A stretch of DNA of 64,000 nucleotides, taken from positions 186,001 to 250,000 of the forward strand of contig JAEUTH010000042.1 of the NCBI GenBank assembly GCA_016788165.1. The letters are read 5' to 3'. Shown here in pieces: positions 18,701-27,009 of the stretch. A program made the translations under genes and the position numbers. Under the pieces are notes generated by a model that ran no database searches, was not told the origin of the DNA, and worked only from the letters and a program-made list of their open reading frames with translations. The stretch's first letter is position 1; each line of letters starts with the position of its first letter. This stretch comes from Bacteroidia bacterium. GTDB taxonomy: Bacteria > Bacteroidota > Bacteroidia > AKYH767-A > OLB10.

Positions 18701-21700
18701 TTATACTTTACGTTTCAGAAGAAGCATGGAAGTGGTATTTTGTAATGCTCCTTTTGCTGTGCAAGTTCAATATTCAACTGACAAAGGACTAAACTGGACA
18801 AGGTTAGGTGTAGATGCGGACCCGAATGCAACCAACTGGTATAACCGCGGGCCTGCAGCAGCATGCCCGATTGATGCTTCTGTTTTCTCTGACAGGTATG
18901 GCTGGACTTTAACAGGGCATAATACTTTATGTACTTATAATTTAACAACAGGTGTTCCGGCATTAATTGGTCAGTCAGATGTTACATTTCGATTTGTTTT
19001 ATCCGTAATCTCTGGTTATAGCGGTAGTGCTTATGCTGCAGATGGATTTATGGTTGATGATTTTGAAATATTAGGACCTAACAATCCGGCAAGTGGTACA
19101 GCAACTATTGTTACCACAGGTACACTTAATCCATTTTCGTCTTGTGCAGGTTTTGTTTCTGCAGCACAATCGTTTACGGTATCAGGCTCAGGCCTTACAG
19201 CAAATCTGGATGTAACAGCACCCACAGGTTATGAAGTTTCGTTAACAGCAGGTAGTGGATATGCTGCAACACTTGCATTAACTCCGGTTTCAGGAAATGT
19301 AAATACAACCACCATATTTGTGCGGTTGACAAATTCTGCATCCGGAACGCCTTCTGGTAATGTAGCTTGTACATCAGCCGGGGCTATTACGCAAAACGTT
19401 GCGGCTAGTGGAACCGTTCATGCAAATCCTGCTCCATCCATATCAGGCAGTTTATCTTTCTGTGCAGGTGGTTCTACTACATTAGATGCAGGTGTGTTTG
19501 CGAGTTATTTATGGTCAAACGGTGCTACTACACAAAGTATTTTGGTTAATACAGCCGGCACATTTACGGTAACTGTTACCGATGGTAATGGTTGTACAGG
19601 TGTGGCTTCGGTTACTACTACGGTTCATGCAAATCCATCGCCATCTATTTCAGGCAGTTTATCTTTCTGCGCAGGTGGTTCTACTACTTTAGATGCAGGT
19701 GTGTTTGCAAGTTATTTATGGTCAAACGGTGCTACTACACAAAGTATTTTGGTTAATACAGCCGGTACATTTACGGTAACTGTTACCGATGGTAATGGTT
19801 GTACAGGTTTGGCTTCGGTTACTACTACGATTAGTGGAAGTTTAAATCCAAGCATTTCAGGTAGTTTATCTTTCTGTGCAGGTGGTTCTACTACATTAGA
19901 TGCAGGTGTGTTTGCAAGTTATTTATGGTCAACAGGGGCTACTACACAAAGTATTTTGGTTAATACAGCCGGCACATTTACGGTAACTGTTACCGATGGC
20001 AATGGTTGTACAGGTTTGGCTTCGGTTACTACTACGGTTCATGCAAATCCATCGCCATCCATATCAGGCAGTTTATCTTTCTGTGCAGGTGGTTCTACTA
20101 CATTAGATGCAGGTGTGTTTGCAAGTTATTTATGGTCAAACGGTGCTACTACACAAAGTATTTTGGTTAATACAGCCGGCACATTTACGGTAACTGTTAC
20201 CGATGGCAATGGTTGTACAGGTGTGGCTTCGGTTACTACTACGGTTCATGCAAATCCATCGCCATCCATATCAGGCAGTTTATCTTTCTGTGCAGGTGGT
20301 TCTACTACTTTAGATGCAGGTGTGTTTGCAAGTTATTTATGGTCAAACGGTGCTACTACACAAAGTATTTTGGTTAATACAGCCGGCACATTTACGGTAA
20401 CTGTTACCGATGGTAATGGTTGCACGGGTATGGCTTCGGTTACTACTACGGTTCATGCAAATCCTGCTCCATCTATTTCAGGCAGTTTATCTTTCTGTGC
20501 AGGTGGTTCTACTACTTTAGATGCAGGTTTGTTTGCAAGTTATTTATGGTCAACAGGTGCGACTACACAAAGTATTTTGGTTAATACGGCCGGTACATTT
20601 ACAGTAACTGTTACCGATGGCAATGGTTGCACGGGCATGGCTTCGGTTACTACTACGGTTAGTGGAAGTTTAAATCCAAGCATTTCAGGCAGTTTGTCTT
20701 TCTGTGCAGGTGGTTCTACTACGTTAGATGCAGGTGTGTTTGCAAGTTATTTATGGTCAACAGGGGCTACTACACAAAGTATTTTGGTTAATACGGCCGG
20801 TACATTTACAGTAACTGTTACCGATGGTAATGGTTGCACGGGTATGGCTTCGGTTACTACTACGGTTCATGCAAATCCATCGCCAAGCATTTCAGGCAGT
20901 TTATCTTTCTGTGCAGGTGGTTCTACTACTTTAGATGCAGGTTTGTTTGCAAGTTATTTATGGTCAACAGGGGCTACTACACAAAGTATTTTGGTTAATA
21001 CGGCCGGTACATTTACAGTAACTGTTACCGATGGCAATGGTTGTACAGGTGTGGCTTCGGTTACTACTACGGTTGGAAGTTCAACACCAGCTCAGCCCGG
21101 CTTAATAACCGGACCTGTTGTAGTATGTAAAAATAGTAATGTAAGCTATTCAATAGCAGCTGTGCCAGGGGCAACCGGCTACACATGGACAGCCACTTCA
21201 GGTGCAACAGTAAGTAGCGGACAAGGCTCAACTAATGTGGTAATTAATTTCAGCAATTTGGCAACTAATGCCACACTTTCTGTTGTAGCAACTAATTTAT
21301 GCGGTTCAAGTATTGCACGTACATTATCATATACAGTAGCTACCGAAGCACCTGCTAAACCTGCAACCATTACTGGCATGTTGTTCGGCCTATGTAATAA
21401 GCCCAGTGTGCCATATTCGTGTCCTACGGTGGTAGGAGCCACATCTTATTTATGGTCAGTACCTACCGGGGTTACAATACTTTCAGGGCAAGGTACCAAC
21501 TCCATCACCGTTCAATACACCGGATCATTTACAGGCTCAGGAACATTAAGTGTATCAGCTCAAAATGGTTGTGGTAGTAGTGCACTTACGTCACGCATAG
21601 TTAATGCAAAGCCCCAACAGCCTGTAATTTCAGGACAAAACTGGGCATGCAAAGGGCAGGCAGGACTAACGTACACCGTATCCGCAGTTGCGGGTGCTAC

Positions 21701-22139
21701 AAGCTATCAGTGGATACCCGTGCCCGGCAGTACCATTACAAGTGGCCAGGGTACAACATCTATTACATACAAATGGGGTAATATTCATGGCGTTGTAAAG
21801 TGTATCGCTAAAAATGCCTGTGGAAACAGTATTGCAGGTAATTTATCAGTTTCATTTACGTGTAAAACGACTGACACAGACGAAAACTTTTCCGATATAA
21901 CACTTTATCCAAACCCGGCATCTGAAACTGCTACGTTATCATTTGAAAGCTTTATTGAAGGGGAAGCTGCAGTTTATATCAGGGACATGATTGGACAAGA
22001 ATTATTAAACGACAACGTGAAAGTGGAAAAAGGAAATAATAATTATATACTACGTCTATCCGAATTCCCTAAAGGCGTATATTTAGTAAGCCTTAAATTT
22101 AAGGGCATTTCCCAAAACAGCAGGCTTATAATACAATAA
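15786..22139 (+). CDS. Giant T9SS surface protein: BNR-type propeller, PKD, eight identical repeats
   Basis: A 2117-residue predicted adhesin or surface protein. Order: signal peptide (1-32, ending ISA-QN); a Lys/Glu-rich charged segment (about 55-110); a large VPS10/BNR-like propeller (about 125-815) with repeated VWKSTDGGNTW-type motifs; a PKD domain (about 818-892, WDFGDGSPLS); a jelly-roll-like domain (about 893-1100); a Ser/Thr-rich beta domain (about 1102-1211); eight 69-residue repeats (1212-1763); three PKD-like domains, each with VPGATGYTW-like and SSGQGS-like motifs (about 1766-2030); and a T9SS type A sorting domain (LYPNPASETATLSF). ATG 15786 is preferred over the TTG at 15780 because it gives MRKSKLPFNFYKK and a normal signal peptide. 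No catalytic residues were recognised. A strong terminator follows. Confidence 0.9.
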   Translation: MRKSKLPFNFYKKPLMWSIFFLLISIGISAQNKHTNIVSSVATQNRVSANRKELNKQAHESEKIIEPKRKAKSKLTDNKEIEREKEAEEEEEREKEKKREGALQRLQRDQLMMKDPKLGYIPNERLLVAKQYKDQLMALSMGPLNGVTWKEQGPNNQGGRCRAMVVDPNDGSGNTVWAGSVGGGLWKTTNINASTPTWVPITDLFANLAITSIAFDPGNAQIMYFTTGEGYGNSDAIRGLGVWKSTDGGNTWAQLAATNTSTFHFCQKVIVSNTGVILVATASGGLQRSINGGTSFSKVLGTGLGISGAGNNFCYDVDMAANGDIYSTLDGSVHKSTNAGATFGAAQSLPITAGRIELACAPNDANYVYALIENGSTVAGILQTTDAGTTWLTRTEPDDADPGIPNADFSRGQAWYDLAIAVDPNNKDRLFVGAIDIFVSGDGANTWSQVTHWYGGFGFQNVHADQHNILFQNGSSSIAYFSNDGGIYRCTDANTVLPTITRKDYNFNTAQFYSCAIHPTAQTSHYLAGAQDNGSHKFVSNGIQNTTEVTGGDGAFCHIDQDQPQFQFTSYVYNDHYRSSDGGVTWTNVTGSGGQFINPTDYDDVNNKLYCCRNSNDYLRWDDPQTGSTFSIVSVPGFGGQVSAVKVSPNTANRVFFGISNGDIFRVDNAHTGTPTATNISTGLPSGYAACVEVETGNDNHLLVTYSNYGVNSVWESTDGGATWTSVEGNLPDMPIRWALFNPNNSDQAILATELGVWSTDDLNGNSTNWGASNSGLANVRVDMLQLRQSDKYVIAATHGRGLFASDLFTIPTAIFVSDKQLAYVNSNIQFTNYSYKGTSWSWDFGDGSPLSNSENPSHSYTNGGKYSVTLTINAGAATLTKTQYIHILPNRGTPYVVASDGGTFETNLNDFGSQSIRGGIDKWERGVPSNFLTTVNSPVNAWKTDLDADLTPGNYSCVLQTPSYNFTAAGTYTLRFRRSMEVVFCNAPFAVQVQYSTDKGLNWTRLGVDADPNATNWYNRGPAAACPIDASVFSDRYGWTLTGHNTLCTYNLTTGVPALIGQSDVTFRFVLSVISGYSGSAYAADGFMVDDFEILGPNNPASGTATIVTTGTLNPFSSCAGFVSAAQSFTVSGSGLTANLDVTAPTGYEVSLTAGSGYAATLALTPVSGNVNTTTIFVRLTNSASGTPSGNVACTSAGAITQNVAASGTVHANPAPSISGSLSFCAGGSTTLDAGVFASYLWSNGATTQSILVNTAGTFTVTVTDGNGCTGVASVTTTVHANPSPSISGSLSFCAGGSTTLDAGVFASYLWSNGATTQSILVNTAGTFTVTVTDGNGCTGLASVTTTISGSLNPSISGSLSFCAGGSTTLDAGVFASYLWSTGATTQSILVNTAGTFTVTVTDGNGCTGLASVTTTVHANPSPSISGSLSFCAGGSTTLDAGVFASYLWSNGATTQSILVNTAGTFTVTVTDGNGCTGVASVTTTVHANPSPSISGSLSFCAGGSTTLDAGVFASYLWSNGATTQSILVNTAGTFTVTVTDGNGCTGMASVTTTVHANPAPSISGSLSFCAGGSTTLDAGLFASYLWSTGATTQSILVNTAGTFTVTVTDGNGCTGMASVTTTVSGSLNPSISGSLSFCAGGSTTLDAGVFASYLWSTGATTQSILVNTAGTFTVTVTDGNGCTGMASVTTTVHANPSPSISGSLSFCAGGSTTLDAGLFASYLWSTGATTQSILVNTAGTFTVTVTDGNGCTGVASVTTTVGSSTPAQPGLITGPVVVCKNSNVSYSIAAVPGATGYTWTATSGATVSSGQGSTNVVINFSNLATNATLSVVATNLCGSSIARTLSYTVATEAPAKPATITGMLFGLCNKPSVPYSCPTVVGATSYLWSVPTGVTILSGQGTNSITVQYTGSFTGSGTLSVSAQNGCGSSALTSRIVNAKPQQPVISGQNWACKGQAGLTYTVSAVAGATSYQWIPVPGSTITSGQGTTSITYKWGNIHGVVKCIAKNACGNSIAGNLSVSFTCKTTDTDENFSDITLYPNPASETATLSFESFIEGEAAVYIRDMIGQELLNDNVKVEKGNNNYILRLSEFPKGVYLVSLKFKGISQNSRLIIQ
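19419..21074 (+). repeat. Eight tandem 207-bp in-frame coding repeats
   Basis: Exactly eight copies of a 207-base unit (69 residues), all in frame inside the giant surface protein. Each unit contains SLSFCAGGSTTLDAG, YLWS[NT]GATTQSILVNTAG and TVTDGNGCTG, with two conserved Cys that could form a disulfide in an Ig-like fold. Copies 4 and 5 differ at only about five of 207 bases. Linkers are HANP[AS]PS in six copies and SGSLNPS in copies 3 and 7. Variant sites (WSNG or WSTG, GVF or GLF, GV/GL/GM before ASV) are shuffled between copies, as expected from unequal recombination or gene conversion. The true copy number could differ if the assembly used short reads. Confidence 0.95.
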
Positions 22140-22160
22140 ACAAAAACGTTTCCGTCATCA

Positions 22161-22198
22161 AGCCGAAAGGGTAGCATGTGCTACCCTTTCGGCTTTTT
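22161..22198 (+). terminator. Intrinsic terminator after the giant repeat protein
   Basis: A 16-bp perfect inverted repeat pairs 22161-22176 with 22179-22194 (AGCCGAAAGGGTAGCA and its complement) and is followed by a T-run. The nominal 2-base loop would open to a larger one in RNA. It lies 21 bases after the stop codon. Confidence 0.92.
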
Positions 22199-22295
22199 AC
22201 GCTACGTTCAGATAAAATACATATAAGTAAACTTTCAGCAAAAAGTGTTGCTACAATAATGTGGTAGTGTCAAAACCATAATTGAAACAAATAAA

Positions 22296-22303
22296 TATTT
22301 TTG
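22296..22303 (+). promoter_or_regulatory. Possible -7 box before the first methyltransferase
   Basis: TATTTTTG followed by CAC matches TAnnTTTG. A start point near 22309 would put the alternative TTG start at 22301 upstream of the transcript, which supports an ATG start at 22319 or 22328. No good -33 partner was found. Confidence 0.35.
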
Positions 22304-22327
22304 CACGTTTATCATTACATGCATTAC

Positions 22328-23269
22328 ATGCTGCAGCAATTCATATCACCTGTTACAGGCAATCCTTTACAAGAACAAAATGGTGTATTAACAAACCATT
22401 CAGGCGAAAAATTTCCGGTAATACATGCCATACCCCGCTTTGTACCCAGCGATAATTATGCAAGTGCTTTTGGTTTACAATGGAAATCGTTTGCCAAAAT
22501 TCAGCTCGATAGTTACAATGGCAGTACCATTAGTTACGACCGCTTGTTACGTTGCTTCGGAAATAATTTACAACAAATAGCGCAAAAAAAATTATTGGAA
22601 GTAGGCTGTGGTGCCGGCCGTTTTACCGAACATTTAATTAAAGCAGGCGCCTATGTACATAGTGTTGACTTAAGCGAAGCCGTAGAAGTAAACTACAGCA
22701 ATATGCAGGGTGCAGCCAATTATCAGGTTGCACAAGCCAACGTATATAACCTGCCTTATGCACCACAAAGTTTTGATGTTGTAATGTGTTTGGGCGTAAT
22801 ACAACATACCCCTAACCCCGAAAAAACAATTGAAGCACTTTGGAATATGGTAAAACCCGGTGGCCTTTTGGTAATTGACCACTATACTTTTGATTGGATG
22901 TATTACCTGAAACCCATATTGCTTTATCGTGCTTTTTTACGAAAGATGAAACCTGAACGCTCGAAAAAAATTGTAGAACGTCTGGTACGCTTTTTCTTTC
23001 CTTTACATTGGAAATACAGAAACTCAAAAATAGCAACCGTGTTGCTTAACCGTATATCGCCTTGTTATGTGTATATAAAAACGTTTCCGCAAATGGATCA
23101 CGATTTTCATTACGAATTAACCCGTTTAGATACCTATGATGGATTAACTGATTACTACAAACATTTGCGTAGTCGAAAACAAATTGAAAATAAATTAAAA
23201 GCGCTGGACGCAAAAAATATTAAAGTGTGGAAAGGTGGCAATGGCGTTGAAGCAATGTGTAATAAATAA
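22328..23269 (+). CDS. Class I SAM-dependent methyltransferase
   Basis: About 313 residues. A short N-terminal segment (MLQQFISPVTGNPLQEQNG) resembles a Trm112-like or metal-free zinc-ribbon leader found in glycan-cluster methyltransferases. A Rossmann methyltransferase domain follows with motif I LLEVGCGAGRFTEHL, the acidic motif II SVDLSEAV, FDVVMCLGVIQHTPNP and KPGGLLVIDHY. The C-terminal 120 residues are basic and do not match a domain I recognise. The ATG at 22328 (or 22319) is chosen over an upstream TTG. Only 8 bases separate it from the second methyltransferase gene, so they share an operon. Surface glycan or lipid methylation is likely from context, not proven. Confidence 0.87.
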   Translation: MLQQFISPVTGNPLQEQNGVLTNHSGEKFPVIHAIPRFVPSDNYASAFGLQWKSFAKIQLDSYNGSTISYDRLLRCFGNNLQQIAQKKLLEVGCGAGRFTEHLIKAGAYVHSVDLSEAVEVNYSNMQGAANYQVAQANVYNLPYAPQSFDVVMCLGVIQHTPNPEKTIEALWNMVKPGGLLVIDHYTFDWMYYLKPILLYRAFLRKMKPERSKKIVERLVRFFFPLHWKYRNSKIATVLLNRISPCYVYIKTFPQMDHDFHYELTRLDTYDGLTDYYKHLRSRKQIENKLKALDAKNIKVWKGGNGVEAMCNK

Positions 23270-23277
23270 AAAATAGA

Positions 23278-24081
23278 ATGGAAAAAATAGTTGATAAAGC
23301 AGGTGCTGACTATTGGACTCAAGTTTGGCAAAACACCTCTTTGCCCCTACCATTAAATACTTCAGAAACCTTATCTAATACAATAACATTAAGATTTCAG
23401 GAAGTATTCAGGAAATTCTTTGATACCGTAACAACAAATGACAAGCTGTTGCTTGAAGTAGGATGCGGCAATTCGGTATGGCTACCTTATCTTGCAAAAC
23501 AATATGGTTTTAAAATTTATGGTCTTGATTATTCAAACTACGGTTGTGAAACCGAAAGAGCAATTCTGAAACGTGATTTTGTTGAGGGAGAAATAATTAT
23601 TGGCGACATGTTTAATCCACCTGTTAATCTCTTAAACAAATTTGACTTCGTTATCTCAATGGGCGTTATCGAACATTTTTCCGATACAACACAAGTTGTA
23701 AAATCATTATCAAGTTTTTTAAAACCCGATGGCGTATTAATTACAACATTGCCTAATCATGCCGGCATCTTAGGTTGGCTTCAAAAGGTTTTTAATAAAC
23801 CTGTTTATGATATTCATTTCATTTTAGACAAAACTGATATTGAAAATTCTGTTGCGAATGCAGATTTAAAAATGATTCAAAGTCTATATGCAGTTAGTGG
23901 CGGTTTTATGGTTAACCTCGAAGCAAAAGACAAACCTTTGCCCAATATATTTGTACGAAAAATTGGTGCTAAAGTTCTGGTTGTTCTTACATACTTATGG
24001 TGGTCAATAAATAAATACATTGTGAAATTGCCCGAAAACAAATTCTTGTCACCAGCCATAATAAATATTGCGAAGAAATAA
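23278..24081 (+). CDS. Class I SAM-dependent methyltransferase
   Basis: 267 residues. A methyltransferase fold has motif I LLEVGCGNSVWLPYL (about 60-74), YGLDYSNYG and the motif IV/V region FDFVISMGVIEHFSD, followed by LKPDGVLITTLPNH. The C-terminal part has a hydrophobic stretch (VLVVLTYLWWSI) that could associate with the membrane. It follows the other methyltransferase gene after 8 bases. The two share the class but are not close in sequence, so they probably methylate different positions or substrates. Assignment to surface glycan synthesis rests on the neighbouring glycosyltransferase and flippase genes. Confidence 0.87.
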   Translation: MEKIVDKAGADYWTQVWQNTSLPLPLNTSETLSNTITLRFQEVFRKFFDTVTTNDKLLLEVGCGNSVWLPYLAKQYGFKIYGLDYSNYGCETERAILKRDFVEGEIIIGDMFNPPVNLLNKFDFVISMGVIEHFSDTTQVVKSLSSFLKPDGVLITTLPNHAGILGWLQKVFNKPVYDIHFILDKTDIENSVANADLKMIQSLYAVSGGFMVNLEAKDKPLPNIFVRKIGAKVLVVLTYLWWSINKYIVKLPENKFLSPAIINIAKK

Positions 24082-24152
24082 ATGCAAAGTTTTTAATTAA
24101 AAATTTAACCCCTCCATTTCTTAAACACAATGTCAAGTAAAATCTTTTGAAA

Positions 24153-25820
24153 ATGGTTTTATCGCGTCTGTATCTTTATTCGATCTTTACTTTAATATTA
24201 GTTTGCAAGAACGTTTATTTAATTTCGCAGCCTAACGTGTGGGTACAAAAAGCATCTTTGCCCGGATTGGCAAGATACGAAGCAGCAGCATTCACACTTA
24301 ATGGTAAAGGCTACTTTATTTCCGGGGGTGATTACAATACGGGAAATATTTTTAATGACGTTTGGGAGTATGACCCTGTAAATGATCTTTGGACGCAAAA
24401 GGCAAGCTTACCTGGTTTGGCACGTTATGGTGCATCTGCATTTTCAGTAGGCAATAAAGGATACATTACAACCGGATTATCATCATGGGGATCTGGTGCT
24501 TTAAATGATTTGTGGGAGTACGATCCAATCAGTAATAGTTGGACACAGAGAGCGAATTTTCCGGGCGTGCCGCGTTACGATGCATGTGGCTTTTCTATAG
24601 GTCAAAAAGGCTATGTTGGTTTTGGATATCCACCCATACTTAAAGATGTGTTTGCATATGATCCAACAACAAATTCCTGGTCACAAATTGCAGCATTTCC
24701 AGGGTCATCACGTCAAAGTCTTTCTACATTTGAAATAGATGGGTTAGGATATTTTTCATGTGGGTCAAATAGCGGAACTGTTTCCTATAATGATTTATGG
24801 TGTTATAATCCTTCAACAAATTCTTGGTCACAAAAAGCTAATTTTCCGGGAGCTCCCCGTTATGCAACTAATGGATTTAGCTTAAGCGGCAAAGGCATTA
24901 TAGGTGGTGGTTGCAATAATTCCCAATCGTTTAATGATTACTACATCTATAATCCTACTTCAGATAGTTGGTGTCAGTTGTTATCATTTCCAGCTCAAGC
25001 GCGTTATGCTGGAGATGCCTTTTCAATCGGTCAAAAAGGATATACTGGTTTAGGACGCGACAAGTTACATATTTATTACTATGACTTTTGGGAACTTACC
25101 TACATACCGGCAACATTCACTTTTCAGGATACAGCTTGCAGCTTAGATATTGGTTTTAATGCACAGGCTATCAATCCCAATGCATTTAATTGGTCGTTTG
25201 GCGATGGTGGTATAAGTACTTTATCAAATCCAAGTCATACCTATGCAAGCAGCGGCAGCTATAATGTGCAGCTTATAACTTATTACAACTGTGGCAGCGA
25301 TACCGTTACACAACAGGTACAGGTAACCAATACCACAACAGCTGCTTTAGCCCTAAATAAAACCTGCAACGAAGTTAGTTTTACCAATCATTCAATTAAT
25401 GCAACAAATTATCTTTGGAGTTTTGGCGATGGTAATACCTCCACACAAACCACACCTGTGCACCATTATACCGATACCGGTACTTATGCTATTTCACTCA
25501 TTGCATACAACAACAATTGTACGGATAGTATAGCAACACAAATTAAAATTGAAACTGCAGGCAGTAATATTTTTATTCCCAATTGCTTTACACCTAATGA
25601 CGATGGGTTAAATGATGTTTTTAGCATAACCGGTTCTGTTTGCGATACCTTTGAAATAATGATAATTAACCGTTGGGGCTTTCAGGTTGCATACCTCAAC
25701 AAAAACAATCAAGTATGGAATGGTAAATACAAAAATGCCGATGTACCTGAAGGGATTTACTTTTATAAAGCCAAAACCAATGGGAAAGAATTTACCGGCA
25801 CCATCTCATTATTACGCTGA
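24153..25820 (+). CDS. Kelch-repeat/PKD protein with gliding-type T9SS C-terminal domain
   Basis: 555 residues, secreted. After an N-terminal hydrophobic signal (ending LISQP), about six kelch motifs follow (residues about 30-325), each with a pattern like NDVWEYDPVNDLWTQKASLP and ARYGASAFSVGNKGYI, forming a beta-propeller. Two PKD domains (FNWSFGDGGISTLSNPSHTY and YLWSFGDGNTSTQTTPVHHY) precede a CHU_C / gliding-motility-type T9SS domain (IPNCFTPNDDGLNDVF ... GIYFYKAKTNGKEFTGTISLLR). ATG 24153 is preferred to the TTG at 24147. The protein is predicted to be displayed or released by T9SS; the ligand is unknown. Confidence 0.9.
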   Translation: MVLSRLYLYSIFTLILVCKNVYLISQPNVWVQKASLPGLARYEAAAFTLNGKGYFISGGDYNTGNIFNDVWEYDPVNDLWTQKASLPGLARYGASAFSVGNKGYITTGLSSWGSGALNDLWEYDPISNSWTQRANFPGVPRYDACGFSIGQKGYVGFGYPPILKDVFAYDPTTNSWSQIAAFPGSSRQSLSTFEIDGLGYFSCGSNSGTVSYNDLWCYNPSTNSWSQKANFPGAPRYATNGFSLSGKGIIGGGCNNSQSFNDYYIYNPTSDSWCQLLSFPAQARYAGDAFSIGQKGYTGLGRDKLHIYYYDFWELTYIPATFTFQDTACSLDIGFNAQAINPNAFNWSFGDGGISTLSNPSHTYASSGSYNVQLITYYNCGSDTVTQQVQVTNTTTAALALNKTCNEVSFTNHSINATNYLWSFGDGNTSTQTTPVHHYTDTGTYAISLIAYNNNCTDSIATQIKIETAGSNIFIPNCFTPNDDGLNDVFSITGSVCDTFEIMIINRWGFQVAYLNKNNQVWNGKYKNADVPEGIYFYKAKTNGKEFTGTISLLR

Positions 25821-25873
25821 TGCTTTTGCAAAACAAATCAATGTATTTTCATTTGTGGCTATCAAACTAAAAT

Positions 25874-26944
25874 ATGGATGTAAAAAATGCTTCGGGCAAT
25901 ATTATTTTTTGTTGTACTTCGGTTTCATCCTTTGTTGCTAAAGACATACAAATATTAACCCATGCCGGTTATACTGTTACACCGCTGCTATTTATTTGGC
26001 ATCCCAAATGGCGTTTACCGGTTACGTTTTTAAAACAATTTTGTCAGTTGTTTTACTACTTGTTTACAAACCGTATGATAATTGTTCAATTTGGTGGCAT
26101 GCATGCATTTTTGCCGGTAATTATGGCTAAAATTTGGCGCAAGCCATCGCTGGTAATTTTAGGTGGCACCGATTGTGCAAAGTTTCCATCAATCGCTTAT
26201 GGTAACTTTAATAAAAAAATTTTAGGATGGTTTACAGCACAATCGGTAAAGCATGCAATGCATTTGGCACCCAAGCATGCATCGCTGATGTGGTTTGATT
26301 ATACATACGATAGCAGCGACTATCCGGCACAAGGCATACAGTGTTTTGCACTCAATTTAAAAACACCTTTTACAATTATCGAAAACGGATATGATGCAAC
26401 TGTTTTTAAAAGAGTTTGTGATAAAAAACAACATACATTTTTAACTGTTGCTGCCGGTATAGAATTGCCCAATACCATGGCATTAAAAGGTATTGATTTA
26501 ATTTTAAAAGTAGCCCCGCATTTTAGCCATTGCACATTTACCATTGTTGGCGTGCCAACTGATTTTAATTTACCGGTACAATTAAAAAATGTAGTCGTTT
26601 TGCCACAACAAAATGCTGCACAACTTATACAACTATACAGCATGCATACATTTTATATGCAGTTAAGCATGAGCGAAGGTTTTCCCAATGCCATCTGCGA
26701 GGCTATGTTATGTGAGTGCATACCCATTGGCAGCAATGTAAATGCCATACCCGATATTATAGGCAACACCGGCTACTTATTGCAACACCGCGATATTGGT
26801 TTGCTTACCCATTTGGTAACCAAGGCCATAAACGATGTAACAGAAAACAGGGGCATTAATGCACGCCAGCGTATTGCCGAAAATTTTTCGATTGCACAAC
26901 GCAGCCAAAAATTACTGACACTTGTACAAAAACTTTTGCCGTAA
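25874..26944 (+). CDS. Glycosyltransferase family 4
   Basis: 356 residues, GT-B fold. The C-terminal donor half carries FTIIENGYDATVFKRV, FTIVGVPTDF and the family 4 signature MSEGFPNAICEAMLCECIPI (about 268-287), then VNAIPDIIGNTGYLL. The N-terminal half is short (MDVKNASGNIIFCCTSVSSF), followed by a hydrophobic region that may touch the inner membrane. It is the last plus-strand gene before aroA (convergent) and the nearest glycan gene to the methyltransferase pair, separated from it by the kelch protein. The sugar donor and acceptor are unknown. Confidence 0.88.
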   Translation: MDVKNASGNIIFCCTSVSSFVAKDIQILTHAGYTVTPLLFIWHPKWRLPVTFLKQFCQLFYYLFTNRMIIVQFGGMHAFLPVIMAKIWRKPSLVILGGTDCAKFPSIAYGNFNKKILGWFTAQSVKHAMHLAPKHASLMWFDYTYDSSDYPAQGIQCFALNLKTPFTIIENGYDATVFKRVCDKKQHTFLTVAAGIELPNTMALKGIDLILKVAPHFSHCTFTIVGVPTDFNLPVQLKNVVVLPQQNAAQLIQLYSMHTFYMQLSMSEGFPNAICEAMLCECIPIGSNVNAIPDIIGNTGYLLQHRDIGLLTHLVTKAINDVTENRGINARQRIAENFSIAQRSQKLLTLVQKLLP

Positions 26945-27009
26945 TTTTTATATCAGGCATTATGGCTTACTTTAAAATTTACCGGGCAATAACGTGTTGT
27001 TACCTGATT

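Noticed and set aside
19419-21074. CRISPR-like or satellite repeat
   Set aside because: The 207-base units are contiguous, in frame and translate to one folded domain each; there are no spacers.
26945-27009. Inverted repeat between the glycosyltransferase and aroA as a terminator
   Set aside because: Complementary segments (CAATAACGTGTTGTTACC region) pair poorly and no T-run follows on either strand.
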